Of a stretch of DNA of 44,895 nt, positions 25,630-34,224 are shown one piece after another (the first letter of the stretch is position 1; every line of letters begins with the position of its first letter). This DNA comes from Salinarimonas soli. Its GTDB lineage: Bacteria; Pseudomonadota; Alphaproteobacteria; Rhizobiales; Beijerinckiaceae. The stretch lies in contig NZ_VUOA01000040.1 of assembly GCF_008386575.1 (NCBI RefSeq), positions 180,293 through 225,187 on the forward strand. Direction: 5' to 3'. The notes below the pieces were generated by a model. The model made no database searches, was not told where the DNA came from, and saw only the letters and a list, made by a program, of their open reading frames with translations. Position numbers and translations under genes: made by a program.

Positions 25630-27141
25630 ATGCAGGTGGGAATCGAGATCGGGACGGGGCCGGGCGGCGCGCCGGCCCTCGTCGATCTGGAGGAGCTGCT
25701 CGCGACCCGCCTCCTGGTGCAGGGGAACTCGGGCTCGGGCAAGTCGCACCTCCTGCGCCGACTCCTGGAGCAGAGCGCGCCGCACGTCCAGCAGGCGATC
25801 GTCGACCCGGAAGGCGACTTCGTCACGCTCGCCGACCGCTTCGGCCACGTGGTGGTGGACGCGGAGCGCTCAGGGTCCGACCTCCAGCGCATCGCCGCGC
25901 GCATGCGCCAGCACCGGGTCTCGGTGGTGCTCAACCTCGAGGGCCTCGACGCCGAGCAGCAGATGCACGCGGCCGCGGCTTTCTTAGGGGGCATGTTCGA
26001 GTCCGAGCGCGACCATTGGTACCCGATGCTCGTGGTGGTGGACGAGGCGCAGCTCTTCGCGCCCGCCGCCGCGGGCGAGGTATCGGACGAGGCGCGGAAG
26101 GCCTCGCTCGGCGCCATGACGAACCTCATGTGCCGCGGGCGCAAGCGGGGGCTTGCCGGCGTGATCGCGACGCAGCGCCTCGCCAAGCTCGCCAAGAACG
26201 TGGCGGCCGAGGCCTCGAACTTCCTCATGGGCCGCACCTTCCTCGACATCGACATGGCCCGCGCCGCCGACCTGCTCGGCATGGACCGGCGCCAGGCCGA
26301 GACGTTCCGCGATCTGGCGCGCGGGCACTTCGTGGCGCTGGGGCCTGCCCTGTCGAAGCGCCCCGTCCCGGTCACGATCGGCCGCGTGGAAACCTCCGCC
26401 CGGTCGTCGAGCCCCCGCCTGATGCCCCTGCCCGAGCAGCCCGTGGAGGCGGCCCGCGACCTCATCTTCGCCCCGGGCGAGCCCGAGCCTCTCCGGCCCA
26501 CTCCCGCGCGCCGCCCCACGCCCGCGCCGCCCGCCACGGTCGACGTGCTGGCGCAGCTCGCCCGCCATCGCCCCGCGCCGGCCGCCGAGGCCCCGCCCGA
26601 GATGCCGCAGCAGGAGCGCGACGCCGCGATCGACGCCGTCATGGCGGACGTCCTGGCCGATCCGGACGCGGCGTTCCGCTCCATCGCCGTGCTCTACCAG
26701 GACTTCATCGTGCGCTGCCGCATGCGGCGCCTGGGGGAAGCCCTCGACCTCGCGGCCTTCCGCCGGCGCCTCGCGGTGGCGCGCGCGGGCGTCGGCGCCG
26801 AGCGGGCGGCGGAGCCCGAATGGGAGCGGGCGGCCGCCGTCGCGGCGGGGCTCGCCGAGGAGCTCCAGGGCGTGTTCCTGCTGCTGGCCCGGGCCGCGCA
26901 GGAGGGGGCGCCCTGTCCCTCGGACGACGACATCGCGCGAGCCTGCGGCTCGCGCTCGCCGGGCCGCGCCCGCCGCCTCGTCGCCTACATGGAAAGCCGC
27001 GGCATCCTCGTGTGCCGGACGGATTTTCGCGGCAACCGGGTCATCGCGCTCACCGAGCTCGGCTGGGAGACGGCGCCCGGCGACCCCGCCCGGGCCGCGC
27101 CGCCGCCAGACGCGCCCCCGGACCTCTTCGCCGCCGAGTGA
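25630..27141 (+). CDS. HerA/FtsK-superfamily ATP-binding protein (DUF87-like)
   Basis: 503-residue predicted cytoplasmic ATPase. Walker A GNSGSGKS lies at residues 32-39, the DPEGDF motif typical of HerA-like proteins at 59-64, Walker B MLVVVDEA at about 133-140, and the sensor region RGRKRGLAGVIATQR at about 169-183. The C-terminal half begins with a Pro-rich linker (about 255-310). It continues with helical regions that end in a winged-helix-like segment (RARRLVAYMESRGILV). The partner nuclease NurA is not nearby, so a canonical DNA end-resection role is unproven. GAGG precedes the ATG. It is followed by 229 bases before the secretion genes. Confidence 0.85.
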   Translation: MQVGIEIGTGPGGAPALVDLEELLATRLLVQGNSGSGKSHLLRRLLEQSAPHVQQAIVDPEGDFVTLADRFGHVVVDAERSGSDLQRIAARMRQHRVSVVLNLEGLDAEQQMHAAAAFLGGMFESERDHWYPMLVVVDEAQLFAPAAAGEVSDEARKASLGAMTNLMCRGRKRGLAGVIATQRLAKLAKNVAAEASNFLMGRTFLDIDMARAADLLGMDRRQAETFRDLARGHFVALGPALSKRPVPVTIGRVETSARSSSPRLMPLPEQPVEAARDLIFAPGEPEPLRPTPARRPTPAPPATVDVLAQLARHRPAPAAEAPPEMPQQERDAAIDAVMADVLADPDAAFRSIAVLYQDFIVRCRMRRLGEALDLAAFRRRLAVARAGVGAERAAEPEWERAAAVAAGLAEELQGVFLLLARAAQEGAPCPSDDDIARACGSRSPGRARRLVAYMESRGILVCRTDFRGNRVIALTELGWETAPGDPARAAPPPDAPPDLFAAE

Positions 27142-27370
27142 GCCGACGTCCGCTCCCTCCAGCCACGCTTTTCGGGACGTGACACGGGAGCCACAGGCCC
27201 CGCGAAATCCGGTCCGGATCCTCCCGCGAAGGGCCCGCCCGGTGGCGCGCTGCGGACGAACCCGGATACCCTGCGGGCCGACGTTCGGGATACCTGTGCG
27301 CGCATGGGCTGATGCGTGCATCTCAAGTTCATTTTCACCGATGGATTGCTAGACTGGCGGGAGTCGGACC

Positions 27371-29239
27371 GTGCCGTTCGATGCGGCGGCGGATCCCGCG
27401 GGGAATTTCGGGGGCAAAAGCGTGTCGAGGCGTATCACCAACCAGGCGCAGAGCGAGCTCCTCGGCGCCCTGAAGCGTTGCCGCGGAGCGTTCATCGCGG
27501 TCGCCGTCATGAGCGGCCTTCTCAACGTGCTGGCGCTCACCGGCTCGTTCTACATGCTCGAGATCTACGACCGCGTGCTGCCGAGCCGCAGCCTGCCGAC
27601 CCTCGTGGGCTTCTCGATCGTGGCCCTGATGCTGTTCGGGTCGCAGGGCCTCCTCGATGTCATCCGGGCCCGCATCCTCGTGCGCGTCGGCAACCATCTC
27701 GACGAGGCGCTCGGGCGCCGCGCCTTCGAGGTGCTGGTCCGCCTTCCCTTGCGGGGCAAGCGGCCCGGCGAGTCGCAGCAGCCCGTGCGCGAGCTCGACC
27801 AGGTGCGAGGCTTCCTGTCGGGGCTCGGGCCCACCGCCCTGTTCGACCTGCCCTGGATGCCGCTCTATCTGCTCATCTGCTTCGGGTTCCATTTCTGGAT
27901 CGGGGTCACGGCGCTCGGGGGCGCGATCCTCCTGGTCTCCCTCACCCTCGCGACCGAGTTCCTGACCCGCAAGCCCGCCGAGGCCGCCACGGTCGCGGCC
28001 GTCCAGCGCCACACCATGGCCGAGGGCGCGCGGCGCAACGCGGAGGTGGTGCAGGCCATGGGCATGGCCCCGCGGCTCGCCGCCGCCTGGTCGAACGCCA
28101 ACGACGAGCACCGCCTGAGCCAGCAGCGCGCCGCGGACGTGGCGGGCGGCCTGGGGGCCATCTCCAAGATCCTGCGCATGGTGCTGCAGTCGGGCGTGCT
28201 CGGCGTCGCGGCCTATCTCGTGATCCAGGGGCAGGCCTCCGCCGGCATGATGATCGCGAGCTCCATCCTGGTCTCGCGGGCGCTCGCGCCCGTGGAGCTC
28301 GCCATCGCCCACTGGAAGGGCTTCATCGGCGCCCGCACCAGCTGGGCCCAGCTCAACCGCCTGCTCCAGGGCGCGCCGCGGGGCCAGCGACCCATGGCCC
28401 TGCCCCGGCCCACCGCCTCGGTGTCGGTGGAGGGGGTGGCCTGCGTGCCCCCCGACAGCAACCGCATCGTCGTGCACGAGGCCACCTTCGCCCTGAAAGC
28501 CGGCAGCGCGCTCGGCGTGATCGGGCCGAGCGGCTCGGGCAAGTCGTCCCTCGCCCGCGTCCTCGTCGGGGTGTGGGAGCCCGCCCGCGGGCGGGTGCGC
28601 CTCGACGGCGCCGCCCTCGAGCAATGGGATCCCGTGGCCCTCGGCCCCCATATCGGCTACCTGCCCCAGAGCGTGGAGCTGTTCGCCGGCACGGTGGCGC
28701 AGAACATCGCGCGCTTCGATCCCGAGGCCGAGCCCGAAGCCATCATCGCGGCGGCCAAGGCCGCCAACGTGCACGACCTGATCTTGCGCCTGCCCGAGGG
28801 TTACGAGACCCCCATCGGCGAGAACGGCAGCGCGCTCTCGGCCGGCCAGCGCCAGCGCGTGGCGCTGGCCCGGGCGCTTTACGGCGACCCCTTCTTCGTG
28901 GTGCTCGACGAGCCGAACTCAAACCTCGACAGCGAGGGCGAGCAGGCCCTCACCCAGGCGATCCTCAGCGTGCGGGCCCGCGGCGGCACCGTGGTGGTGA
29001 TCGCCCACCGCCCGAGCGCGCTCGCTGGCGTCGATCTCGTCATGCTCATGAACGAGGGCAGGGTCCAGGCCTTCGGCCCCCGCGACGAGGTGCTGACCCA
29101 GACTCTCAAGCGTCCCCAGGCCATGCCCGCGGCACCCGGCGCGCCGCAGCCGCAGCCGCAACGGGTCGCGGGCGTGGCCGGCGCCGCGAGCGGCGCGGCC
29201 CTCAAGATCGTCCACGACGGCACGGAGCCGCAGGCATGA
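27371..29239 (+). CDS. Type I secretion system permease/ATPase (PrtD-like)
   Basis: Inner-membrane ABC exporter of a type I secretion system, 622 residues with a GTG start. The membrane domain spans about residues 40-320 (first helices at 39-60 and 76-95) with the conserved FYMLEIYDRVLPSRS loop. The ATPase domain has Walker A GPSGSGKS (385-392), signature LSAGQRQR (489-496) and Walker B FFVVLDEP (508-515) followed by NSNLD. It has no C39 peptidase domain, so cargo would carry an uncleaved C-terminal signal. A Pro/Gln-rich tail follows about residue 580. GGGAG lies 8 bases before the GTG. It overlaps the adaptor gene by four bases. Confidence 0.94.
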   Translation: MPFDAAADPAGNFGGKSVSRRITNQAQSELLGALKRCRGAFIAVAVMSGLLNVLALTGSFYMLEIYDRVLPSRSLPTLVGFSIVALMLFGSQGLLDVIRARILVRVGNHLDEALGRRAFEVLVRLPLRGKRPGESQQPVRELDQVRGFLSGLGPTALFDLPWMPLYLLICFGFHFWIGVTALGGAILLVSLTLATEFLTRKPAEAATVAAVQRHTMAEGARRNAEVVQAMGMAPRLAAAWSNANDEHRLSQQRAADVAGGLGAISKILRMVLQSGVLGVAAYLVIQGQASAGMMIASSILVSRALAPVELAIAHWKGFIGARTSWAQLNRLLQGAPRGQRPMALPRPTASVSVEGVACVPPDSNRIVVHEATFALKAGSALGVIGPSGSGKSSLARVLVGVWEPARGRVRLDGAALEQWDPVALGPHIGYLPQSVELFAGTVAQNIARFDPEAEPEAIIAAAKAANVHDLILRLPEGYETPIGENGSALSAGQRQRVALARALYGDPFFVVLDEPNSNLDSEGEQALTQAILSVRARGGTVVVIAHRPSALAGVDLVMLMNEGRVQAFGPRDEVLTQTLKRPQAMPAAPGAPQPQPQRVAGVAGAASGAALKIVHDGTEPQA

Positions 29240-30540
29240 CCGCCCCGACGCAAGCCCAGCGCTCCATCCGCCGCCACATCCTGGCGGGCACGACGATCTT
29301 CGGGGCCGTGGTCTTCGGCCTCGGCGGCTGGGCCGCGACCGCGCAGCTCTCGGGCGCCGTGATCGCGCCGGGGGTCGTGGTGGTGGACTCCAACGTCAAG
29401 AAGGTCCAGCACCCCACGGGCGGCATCGTGGCCGAGCTCCTCGTGCGCGAGGGCCAGCTCGTGCGGGAGGGCGAGGTGCTCGTGCGCCTCGACGAGACCG
29501 TCACCCGCGCCAACCTCGCCGTGGTGCGAAAGAGCATCGACGAGCTCGTCGCCCGCCAGGCGCGCCTCGAGGCCGAGCGGGACGGGGCGGGCGCGATCAC
29601 CTTCCCGTCCGATCTCCTGGAGCGCGCCGCCAACCCGGACGTGGGCCGCGCCATGCGCGGCGAGCAATCCCTCTTCGACCTGCGCAGCGCCAGCCGCGCG
29701 GGCCAGAAATCCCAGCTGCGCGAGCGCGTCGGGCAGCTTCGCGACGAGATCGACGGCATGGACACCCAGATCCAGGCCCGGCAGCGCGAGAACGTCCTCA
29801 TCGCCACCGAGATCGAGGGCGTGCGCGATCTCCACCGCAAGAACCTCGTGACCCTCCAGCGCGTCACGGCTATCGAGCGCGACGCGGTGCGCACCGAGGG
29901 CGAGCTGGGGCGCCTGGCCGCCGCCCGCGCCCAGGCCAAGGGCAAGATCACGGAAACCGAGCTGCAGATCCTCCAGGTCGACCAGGAGCTGCGCTCGGAG
30001 GTGGCCAAGGAGCTGCGCGACATCCAGTCCAAGATGGTCGAGCTCGTGGAGCGCCAGGTCACGGCCGAGGACCAATTGAAGCGCATCGACGTCCGATCGC
30101 CGCAGACCGGCCGCGTCCACCAGCTCGCCGTCCACACGGTGGGCGGCGTGGTCTCGCCGGGCGAGCCGATGATGCTCGTGGTGCCCAAGAGCGACGAGCT
30201 CACCGTCGAGGCGCGCGTCGCCCCCCAGGACATCGACCAGATCCGTCCCGGGCAATCGGCCGTGCTGCGGCTCTCCGCCTTCAACCAGCGCACGACGCCG
30301 GAGATATACGGCGAGGTCACGCGCATCTCGGCCGACGTCAGCACGGACCAGCGCACGGGCATGAGTCATTACACGATCCGCATCAGCCTGCCCGCCTCGG
30401 AGCTGGCCAAGATCAAGGATCTCACCCTGACCCCCGGCATGCCCGTGGAATCCTTCGTGCGCACGGCGGACCGCACCGCTCTCAACTACTTCACGAAGCC
30501 CCTGATGGATCAGGTCAACCGCGCCTTCCGCGAGGAATAG
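29236..30540 (+). CDS. HlyD family type I secretion periplasmic adaptor
   Basis: Membrane-fusion protein that links the ABC exporter to an outer-membrane channel. 434 residues: short cytoplasmic N-terminus, one membrane segment (about 15-37), a lipoyl-like half-motif (VQHPTGGIVAELLVREGQ, about 57-74), a long coiled coil (about 95-275), the second half-motif (DVRSPQTGRVHQLAVHT) and a beta-barrel domain with IRPGQSAVLRLSAFN. The open frame extends far upstream, but the real start is the ATG overlapping the ATPase stop (ATGA at 29236-29239). No TolC-like channel gene is seen in this window. Confidence 0.94.
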   Translation: MTAPTQAQRSIRRHILAGTTIFGAVVFGLGGWAATAQLSGAVIAPGVVVVDSNVKKVQHPTGGIVAELLVREGQLVREGEVLVRLDETVTRANLAVVRKSIDELVARQARLEAERDGAGAITFPSDLLERAANPDVGRAMRGEQSLFDLRSASRAGQKSQLRERVGQLRDEIDGMDTQIQARQRENVLIATEIEGVRDLHRKNLVTLQRVTAIERDAVRTEGELGRLAAARAQAKGKITETELQILQVDQELRSEVAKELRDIQSKMVELVERQVTAEDQLKRIDVRSPQTGRVHQLAVHTVGGVVSPGEPMMLVVPKSDELTVEARVAPQDIDQIRPGQSAVLRLSAFNQRTTPEIYGEVTRISADVSTDQRTGMSHYTIRISLPASELAKIKDLTLTPGMPVESFVRTADRTALNYFTKPLMDQVNRAFREE

Positions 30541-30544
30541 GCGC

Positions 30545-30572
30545 GGCGGGGCCGGTCGAAACGGCCCCGTTT
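30545..30572 (+). terminator. Possible intrinsic terminator after the secretion genes
   Basis: CGGGGCCG (30547-30554) pairs with CGGCCCCG (30562-30569) around a 7-base loop, followed by TTTC. The stem is strong but the T-run is short. It lies directly after the adaptor stop codon and could separate the secretion genes from the OmpA-domain gene that follows. Confidence 0.5.
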
Positions 30573-30695
30573 CGCCGTCCGGCCGCGCTGCGTGCGCCCG
30601 CGCACGCCGGAACCGGCTCTGGCCCGTCCAGAACCCAGACGTGACAGCCTGCGGCGGCGATGGCCAGCCGCGGGCGCTCTGGGGGATGACCTGCC

Positions 30696-31301
30696 ATGCC
30701 GTCGAAGACCGCCCTCGCGCTCGCAAGCCTCTGCGTGCTCGGCCTCGCCACGCCTGCCCTTGCGCAGACCGACCGCGAGGCGACATCGATCATCCGCTCG
30801 CTCGCTCCCGTGAGCCCGCCGCTTGCCGCCCCCATGGGCGGGGCCTCGGCCGCCGCGCCCGTGCGGGCCGCGCCTCCCGCCCGGCGTCCCCGCGTGGTGA
30901 TCGCGCAAGACCGCGGCGCGCGGGTGCAGGTCACGGTGGACGCCTCCCGCACCCGTGATTTCGCGATCCGCTTCGCCACCGACAGCGCCGAGATCGGCGA
31001 GTATGCGGCGGACCAGCTCGCGGGGCTCGGCGCTGCCCTGCGCTCGCCCGAGCTCAGCCCCTATCGCTTCCTCGTCGCGGGCCACACGGACGCGCGCGGC
31101 GACTTCGACCACAACATGGACCTCTCGTTGCGCCGCGCCTTCGCGGTGCGCGACCATCTCGTGGCCTTCTACGGCATTCCCGCCGACCGCCTGCTGGTGT
31201 CGGGCTACGGCTCGACGGCGCTCCGGGTGCCGGGCGATCCCGCCTCGGGCCTGAACCGGCGCGTCGAGGTGGCCCTCGTGGTCACCGTCGCGGGCTATTG
31301 A
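30696..31301 (+). CDS. OmpA-family peptidoglycan-binding protein, pair 1
   Basis: 201-residue exported protein. A signal peptide occupies about residues 1-24 (cleavage after ALAQ), followed by a Pro/Ala/Arg-rich linker (about 35-68) and a C-terminal OmpA domain. The peptidoglycan-binding residues are visible in AGHTDARGDFDHNMDLSLRR: Asp132 and Arg147 of the TD...LSxxRA signature. There is no outer-membrane barrel, so it is a periplasmic or loosely anchored wall-binding protein. It is the first member of an OmpA/CsgG-like pair that is repeated once downstream. The next gene begins 26 bases after its stop. Confidence 0.9.
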   Translation: MPSKTALALASLCVLGLATPALAQTDREATSIIRSLAPVSPPLAAPMGGASAAAPVRAAPPARRPRVVIAQDRGARVQVTVDASRTRDFAIRFATDSAEIGEYAADQLAGLGAALRSPELSPYRFLVAGHTDARGDFDHNMDLSLRRAFAVRDHLVAFYGIPADRLLVSGYGSTALRVPGDPASGLNRRVEVALVVTVAGY

Positions 31302-31327
31302 CCTCTCCAGATCGGATTCACGCCGCC

Positions 31328-32275
31328 ATGCGCTCCCTCCGCTTCCTCGCCCTTCCCCTCCTCGCCCTCGGCTGCGCCCTCGCGGGCCCCGTCGAGGCGC
31401 AGACCGCCGTCAAGCGGGTCAACATCCTCGTGATGTCGGACGACACCGACACCGACGCCGTGCCGCGCTTCAACCGCATCTTCAACCGGGTCCAGGCCCG
31501 GATGATGGAGACCCTCAACCTCAAGGGCTACCAGGTCTACGACGAGACCGCGAGCGGGCTCGAGGTGGCGGCGACGAACCGGGTGCGCCGCTCGGAAGCC
31601 GAGCTGATCGAGGTCGCCCGCGCCGTGCGCGTGCCCATCGACGCCGCGGTGGTCTACCGGATCTACGCCTCGTCGCGCAAAAGCCCCTCGGGCGCGATCT
31701 CGCGGCCGGAGGTGCGGGTCGAGGCGCGCGTGCTCAACGTCCGCTCGGGCCAGTTCGTCACCGCCTTCGAAGCGGGCGGCTACCAGCTGCCGCCGCTGCC
31801 CGTGAACTGCGACCGCGAATGCCTCCTGGAGCGCGTCGGCGCCGAGGCGGACCTCATCTCGGCCGATGTGGCGAGCGGCGTCGTCGAGCGCCTCACCGCC
31901 TTCATCGGCATCCCGGCCCCGGGGGCGCCCCCGGCCATGGCCGTGGCGGCGCCCGGTGGCGGCGTGCCGATGTCCGCCTCCGGCGAGGCCTGCCCGCCCG
32001 TCCTGCCCACCGCCTACCAGATCCGCCTGCGCGACTTCCAGCCCGAGGAGGTGAGCCAGGTGGAGGAGCTTCTCGTGCGCTTCGCCTGCTACGAGAGCCA
32101 CCGCCCCACCCGGGTCGGCGGCTCCGTCGCCGACTACTGGTACGAGACCCGGTCCGACCAGGCTCGCCTGATGCGCAACCTGCGCCAGATGCTCGACTTC
32201 ATGGGCGTGCGCGGCAACATCACCATGGGCGACAACAGCGGCGCGGTGGACATCCGCAAGACCGTCACGCGCTGA
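31328..32275 (+). CDS. Exported CsgG/LpoB-like fold protein of unknown function, pair 1
   Basis: 315-residue exported protein with a signal peptide (about 1-22, ending PVEAQT). The N-terminal domain (about 25-200) has VNILVMSDD, YQVYDETASG and VEARVLNVRSGQFVTAFE. This pattern recalls the alpha/beta fold of CsgG, LpoB and TolB N-terminal domains, but the assignment is inference. After a Pro/Ala/Gly linker comes a second domain (about 220-315) with FACYESHRPTR and DYWYETRSDQARLMRNLRQM. Cys pairs (CDRECL) suggest a disulfide. It is clearly paralogous to the protein at 33207-34100. I chose the ATG giving a proper signal peptide over an upstream TTG. Confidence 0.85.
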   Translation: MRSLRFLALPLLALGCALAGPVEAQTAVKRVNILVMSDDTDTDAVPRFNRIFNRVQARMMETLNLKGYQVYDETASGLEVAATNRVRRSEAELIEVARAVRVPIDAAVVYRIYASSRKSPSGAISRPEVRVEARVLNVRSGQFVTAFEAGGYQLPPLPVNCDRECLLERVGAEADLISADVASGVVERLTAFIGIPAPGAPPAMAVAAPGGGVPMSASGEACPPVLPTAYQIRLRDFQPEEVSQVEELLVRFACYESHRPTRVGGSVADYWYETRSDQARLMRNLRQMLDFMGVRGNITMGDNSGAVDIRKTVTR

Positions 32276-32368
32276 GGCGCCGGCCACGACGGGGCGGAGC
32301 CCGAACGGGGCCCCGCCCGTCCCGTGTATCTGCGGCGCCGCCCGGCGCCCTCCCCAGGAGTACCCGCG

Positions 32369-33175
32369 ATGCCCTCGCGTCGTCGCTTGACCGCCCTCGT
32401 CGCCTTCCTTCTCGCCTGCACGCCGCTCGCGGCCCAGCCGTTCGCCGCCGACCCCGCCACCGCCGAGATCATCGGCCTGCTCGGCGACGGCGCCGCCGAG
32501 CGGGCGGGCGCTCCGCCCCGGGGCCGCGTCATGGCGCGGGCCCTGCGCGAGGTGGACGTCACGGCCGACCGGGTCACCACGCGCTACCAGGTCGATTTCC
32601 TGCGCGCGGTGAGCTTTCCCGTGTTCTTCGGCGGGGAGGGCAGGGCGCTCTCCGACGAGTCCCGCGCCCAGCTTCGTGCGCTCGGCCGGGCGCTGAGCGC
32701 GCCCGAGCTCGCGGGCGAGCGCTTCCTCGTCGCGGGCCACGCCGACACGGGCGCCTCCGAGAGCCGCAACCTGGAGCTCTCCTACGAGCGGGCGCGGGCC
32801 GTGCGCGACTATCTGGTCGAGGCCTTCCGCATCGATCCGCGACGTCTCGTCGTGGCGGGCTGGGGCTCGGCGCGCCCCGTCGAGGGCCAGCCGCCGCGCT
32901 CGGGGAGCCATCGCCGGATCGAGGTCGCCCTGGTGCTGCGCACGCTCGGCTCGCAGCCCGCCGCCCGTTTCGTGCGCCGCGGCGCCTCGGCCCTCGACGA
33001 CCTGCCCATCGCCACGATCGATCCCGTAGGCGATCCGCGCGCCTTCGAGGCGGGCCTCAGGGTGCTCGCGGTCCGCCCGGCGCCCGAGGGTTGCGTGCAG
33101 CCCACCCACGACCTCGACGACTTCCAGCCCGGCGGCCCGATCGTCGGCTGCATCCCCGTCCGGCCCCGGCGCTGA
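32369..33175 (+). CDS. OmpA-family peptidoglycan-binding protein, pair 2
   Basis: 268-residue exported protein with a signal peptide of about 22 residues. The OmpA domain contains VAGHADTGASESRNLELSY followed by ERARAV, so the wall-binding Asp and Arg are conserved, though the loop is altered relative to the pair-1 protein. Beyond the domain it carries about 70 extra residues with two Cys (EGCVQPTHD, IVGCIPV) that the first paralog lacks. The ATG at 32369 has an AGGAG site 8 bases upstream; the open frame starts 45 bases earlier without one. It sits between the two CsgG/LpoB-like paralogs, 31 bases before the second. Confidence 0.9.
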   Translation: MPSRRRLTALVAFLLACTPLAAQPFAADPATAEIIGLLGDGAAERAGAPPRGRVMARALREVDVTADRVTTRYQVDFLRAVSFPVFFGGEGRALSDESRAQLRALGRALSAPELAGERFLVAGHADTGASESRNLELSYERARAVRDYLVEAFRIDPRRLVVAGWGSARPVEGQPPRSGSHRRIEVALVLRTLGSQPAARFVRRGASALDDLPIATIDPVGDPRAFEAGLRVLAVRPAPEGCVQPTHDLDDFQPGGPIVGCIPVRPRR

Positions 33176-33206
33176 CGCGGCGGGGTCACGCTTCCAGGAA
33201 CGCCCC

Positions 33207-34100
33207 ATGCGCCGCGCCGCCCGCCTCCTCCTCGCCGCCCTCGCCATCGCCCTCGCCGGCCCGGCGCTCGCGCAGGCGCCGATCCGCGTCAACGTGCTGG
33301 CGCTCGGCAGCGACGGCGAGCCCACCAGCGTCCCCCGGGGCCACCGGCTCTATGCCCGCATCGTGGCCCAGCTCAACGAGGCCCTGAGCGAGCGCCGCTT
33401 CCGCCTCTACGACGAGACCGCCGTCACGGCCTCCTTCGTGGACCCGGCGGGCGGGCGGCGCACGGACGCTGCCCTCGTCGACATCGCCCGCGCGGTGAGC
33501 GAGCCGCCCCTCGACGTGGTGATGATCTTCACCATCCACGCCTCCGCCCGGCGCTCCTCCGTGACGGGCCTGCTCCAGCCGCAGATGCGCATCGCCGGCC
33601 GCATGCTCGGGGTGCGCGACGGACGGGTGCTCGCGGCCTTTTCCGCCGGGGCCGACCAGCGCCTGCCGGGGATCCCCGGCGGCTGCGATCCCGACTGCCT
33701 CCTCGAGCGCCTGGGCGACCAGGCCCGGCCCATCGTGCGCGAGCTCGCCGGAACGCTCTCCGTCCGGCTCGAGGATCTGGTCGCGCCGCGTCCCGCGCCT
33801 CCGGCTCCCGCGGCGGCCGCCGAGTGCGGCGCGCCCGCGACCGTCATGATCGAGCTGCGCGGCTTCGAGCCCGCCGAGATCGAGCGGCTGGAGCCTTTCT
33901 TTGGCGCCTTTCGCTGCTACGACCGGCACCGGCGCATGGCCCTGCCCGACGGCGCTGGCGCGATCTGGTACGAGGCCCGCACCACCCCCGAGCGCGTCGC
34001 CGCCGACGTGGCCCAAGCGCTGGGCTTTCTCGGGCTCGCCGCGGCGCCCGCGCAAATCTCGGACGGAACCGTTGCCGTTGTGAGAAATCGCACACCGTGA
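33207..34100 (+). CDS. Exported CsgG/LpoB-like fold protein of unknown function, pair 2
   Basis: 297-residue exported protein, paralog of the product of 31328-32275. Both share the order signal peptide, VNxLxxxxD, RFRLYDETA/YQVYDETA, an IARAV helix, a beta strand pair ending RMLGVRDGRVLAAF (VRSGQFVTAF in the paralog), a CDPDCLLERLGD/CDRECLLERVG motif, a Pro/Ala linker, and a C-terminal domain with FxCYxxHR and IWYEARTTPERV. Conservation of the Cys pair and the CY-HR motif suggests these are structural or functional. The resemblance to LpoB/CsgG folds is inference. No enzymatic motif is seen. Confidence 0.85.
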   Translation: MRRAARLLLAALAIALAGPALAQAPIRVNVLALGSDGEPTSVPRGHRLYARIVAQLNEALSERRFRLYDETAVTASFVDPAGGRRTDAALVDIARAVSEPPLDVVMIFTIHASARRSSVTGLLQPQMRIAGRMLGVRDGRVLAAFSAGADQRLPGIPGGCDPDCLLERLGDQARPIVRELAGTLSVRLEDLVAPRPAPPAPAAAAECGAPATVMIELRGFEPAEIERLEPFFGAFRCYDRHRRMALPDGAGAIWYEARTTPERVAADVAQALGFLGLAAAPAQISDGTVAVVRNRTP

Positions 34101-34224
34101 GGGGCCGCGTTCCGGTAGCGATTGTGTCGGAAAGCTGGCCACCCGGGGGCCTCGCGACGGCAGCGTGGCCGCCGCTTCCGGCCGGCGACACCCGTGATCC
34201 GAAAACCAACGACAAGGGGACGAC

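Noticed and set aside
27316-29235. Upstream extension of the HlyD-type adaptor frame, suggesting a 1074-residue fusion
   Set aside because: This part overlaps the secretion ATPase gene in another frame and reads as Arg/Pro-rich shadow. The true start is the ATG overlapping the ATPase stop.
32276-32330. Possible terminator ACGGGGCGG...CCCCGCCCGT between the first CsgG-like gene and the second OmpA gene
   Set aside because: The stem is imperfect and no T-run follows. GC-rich DNA gives many such pairings.
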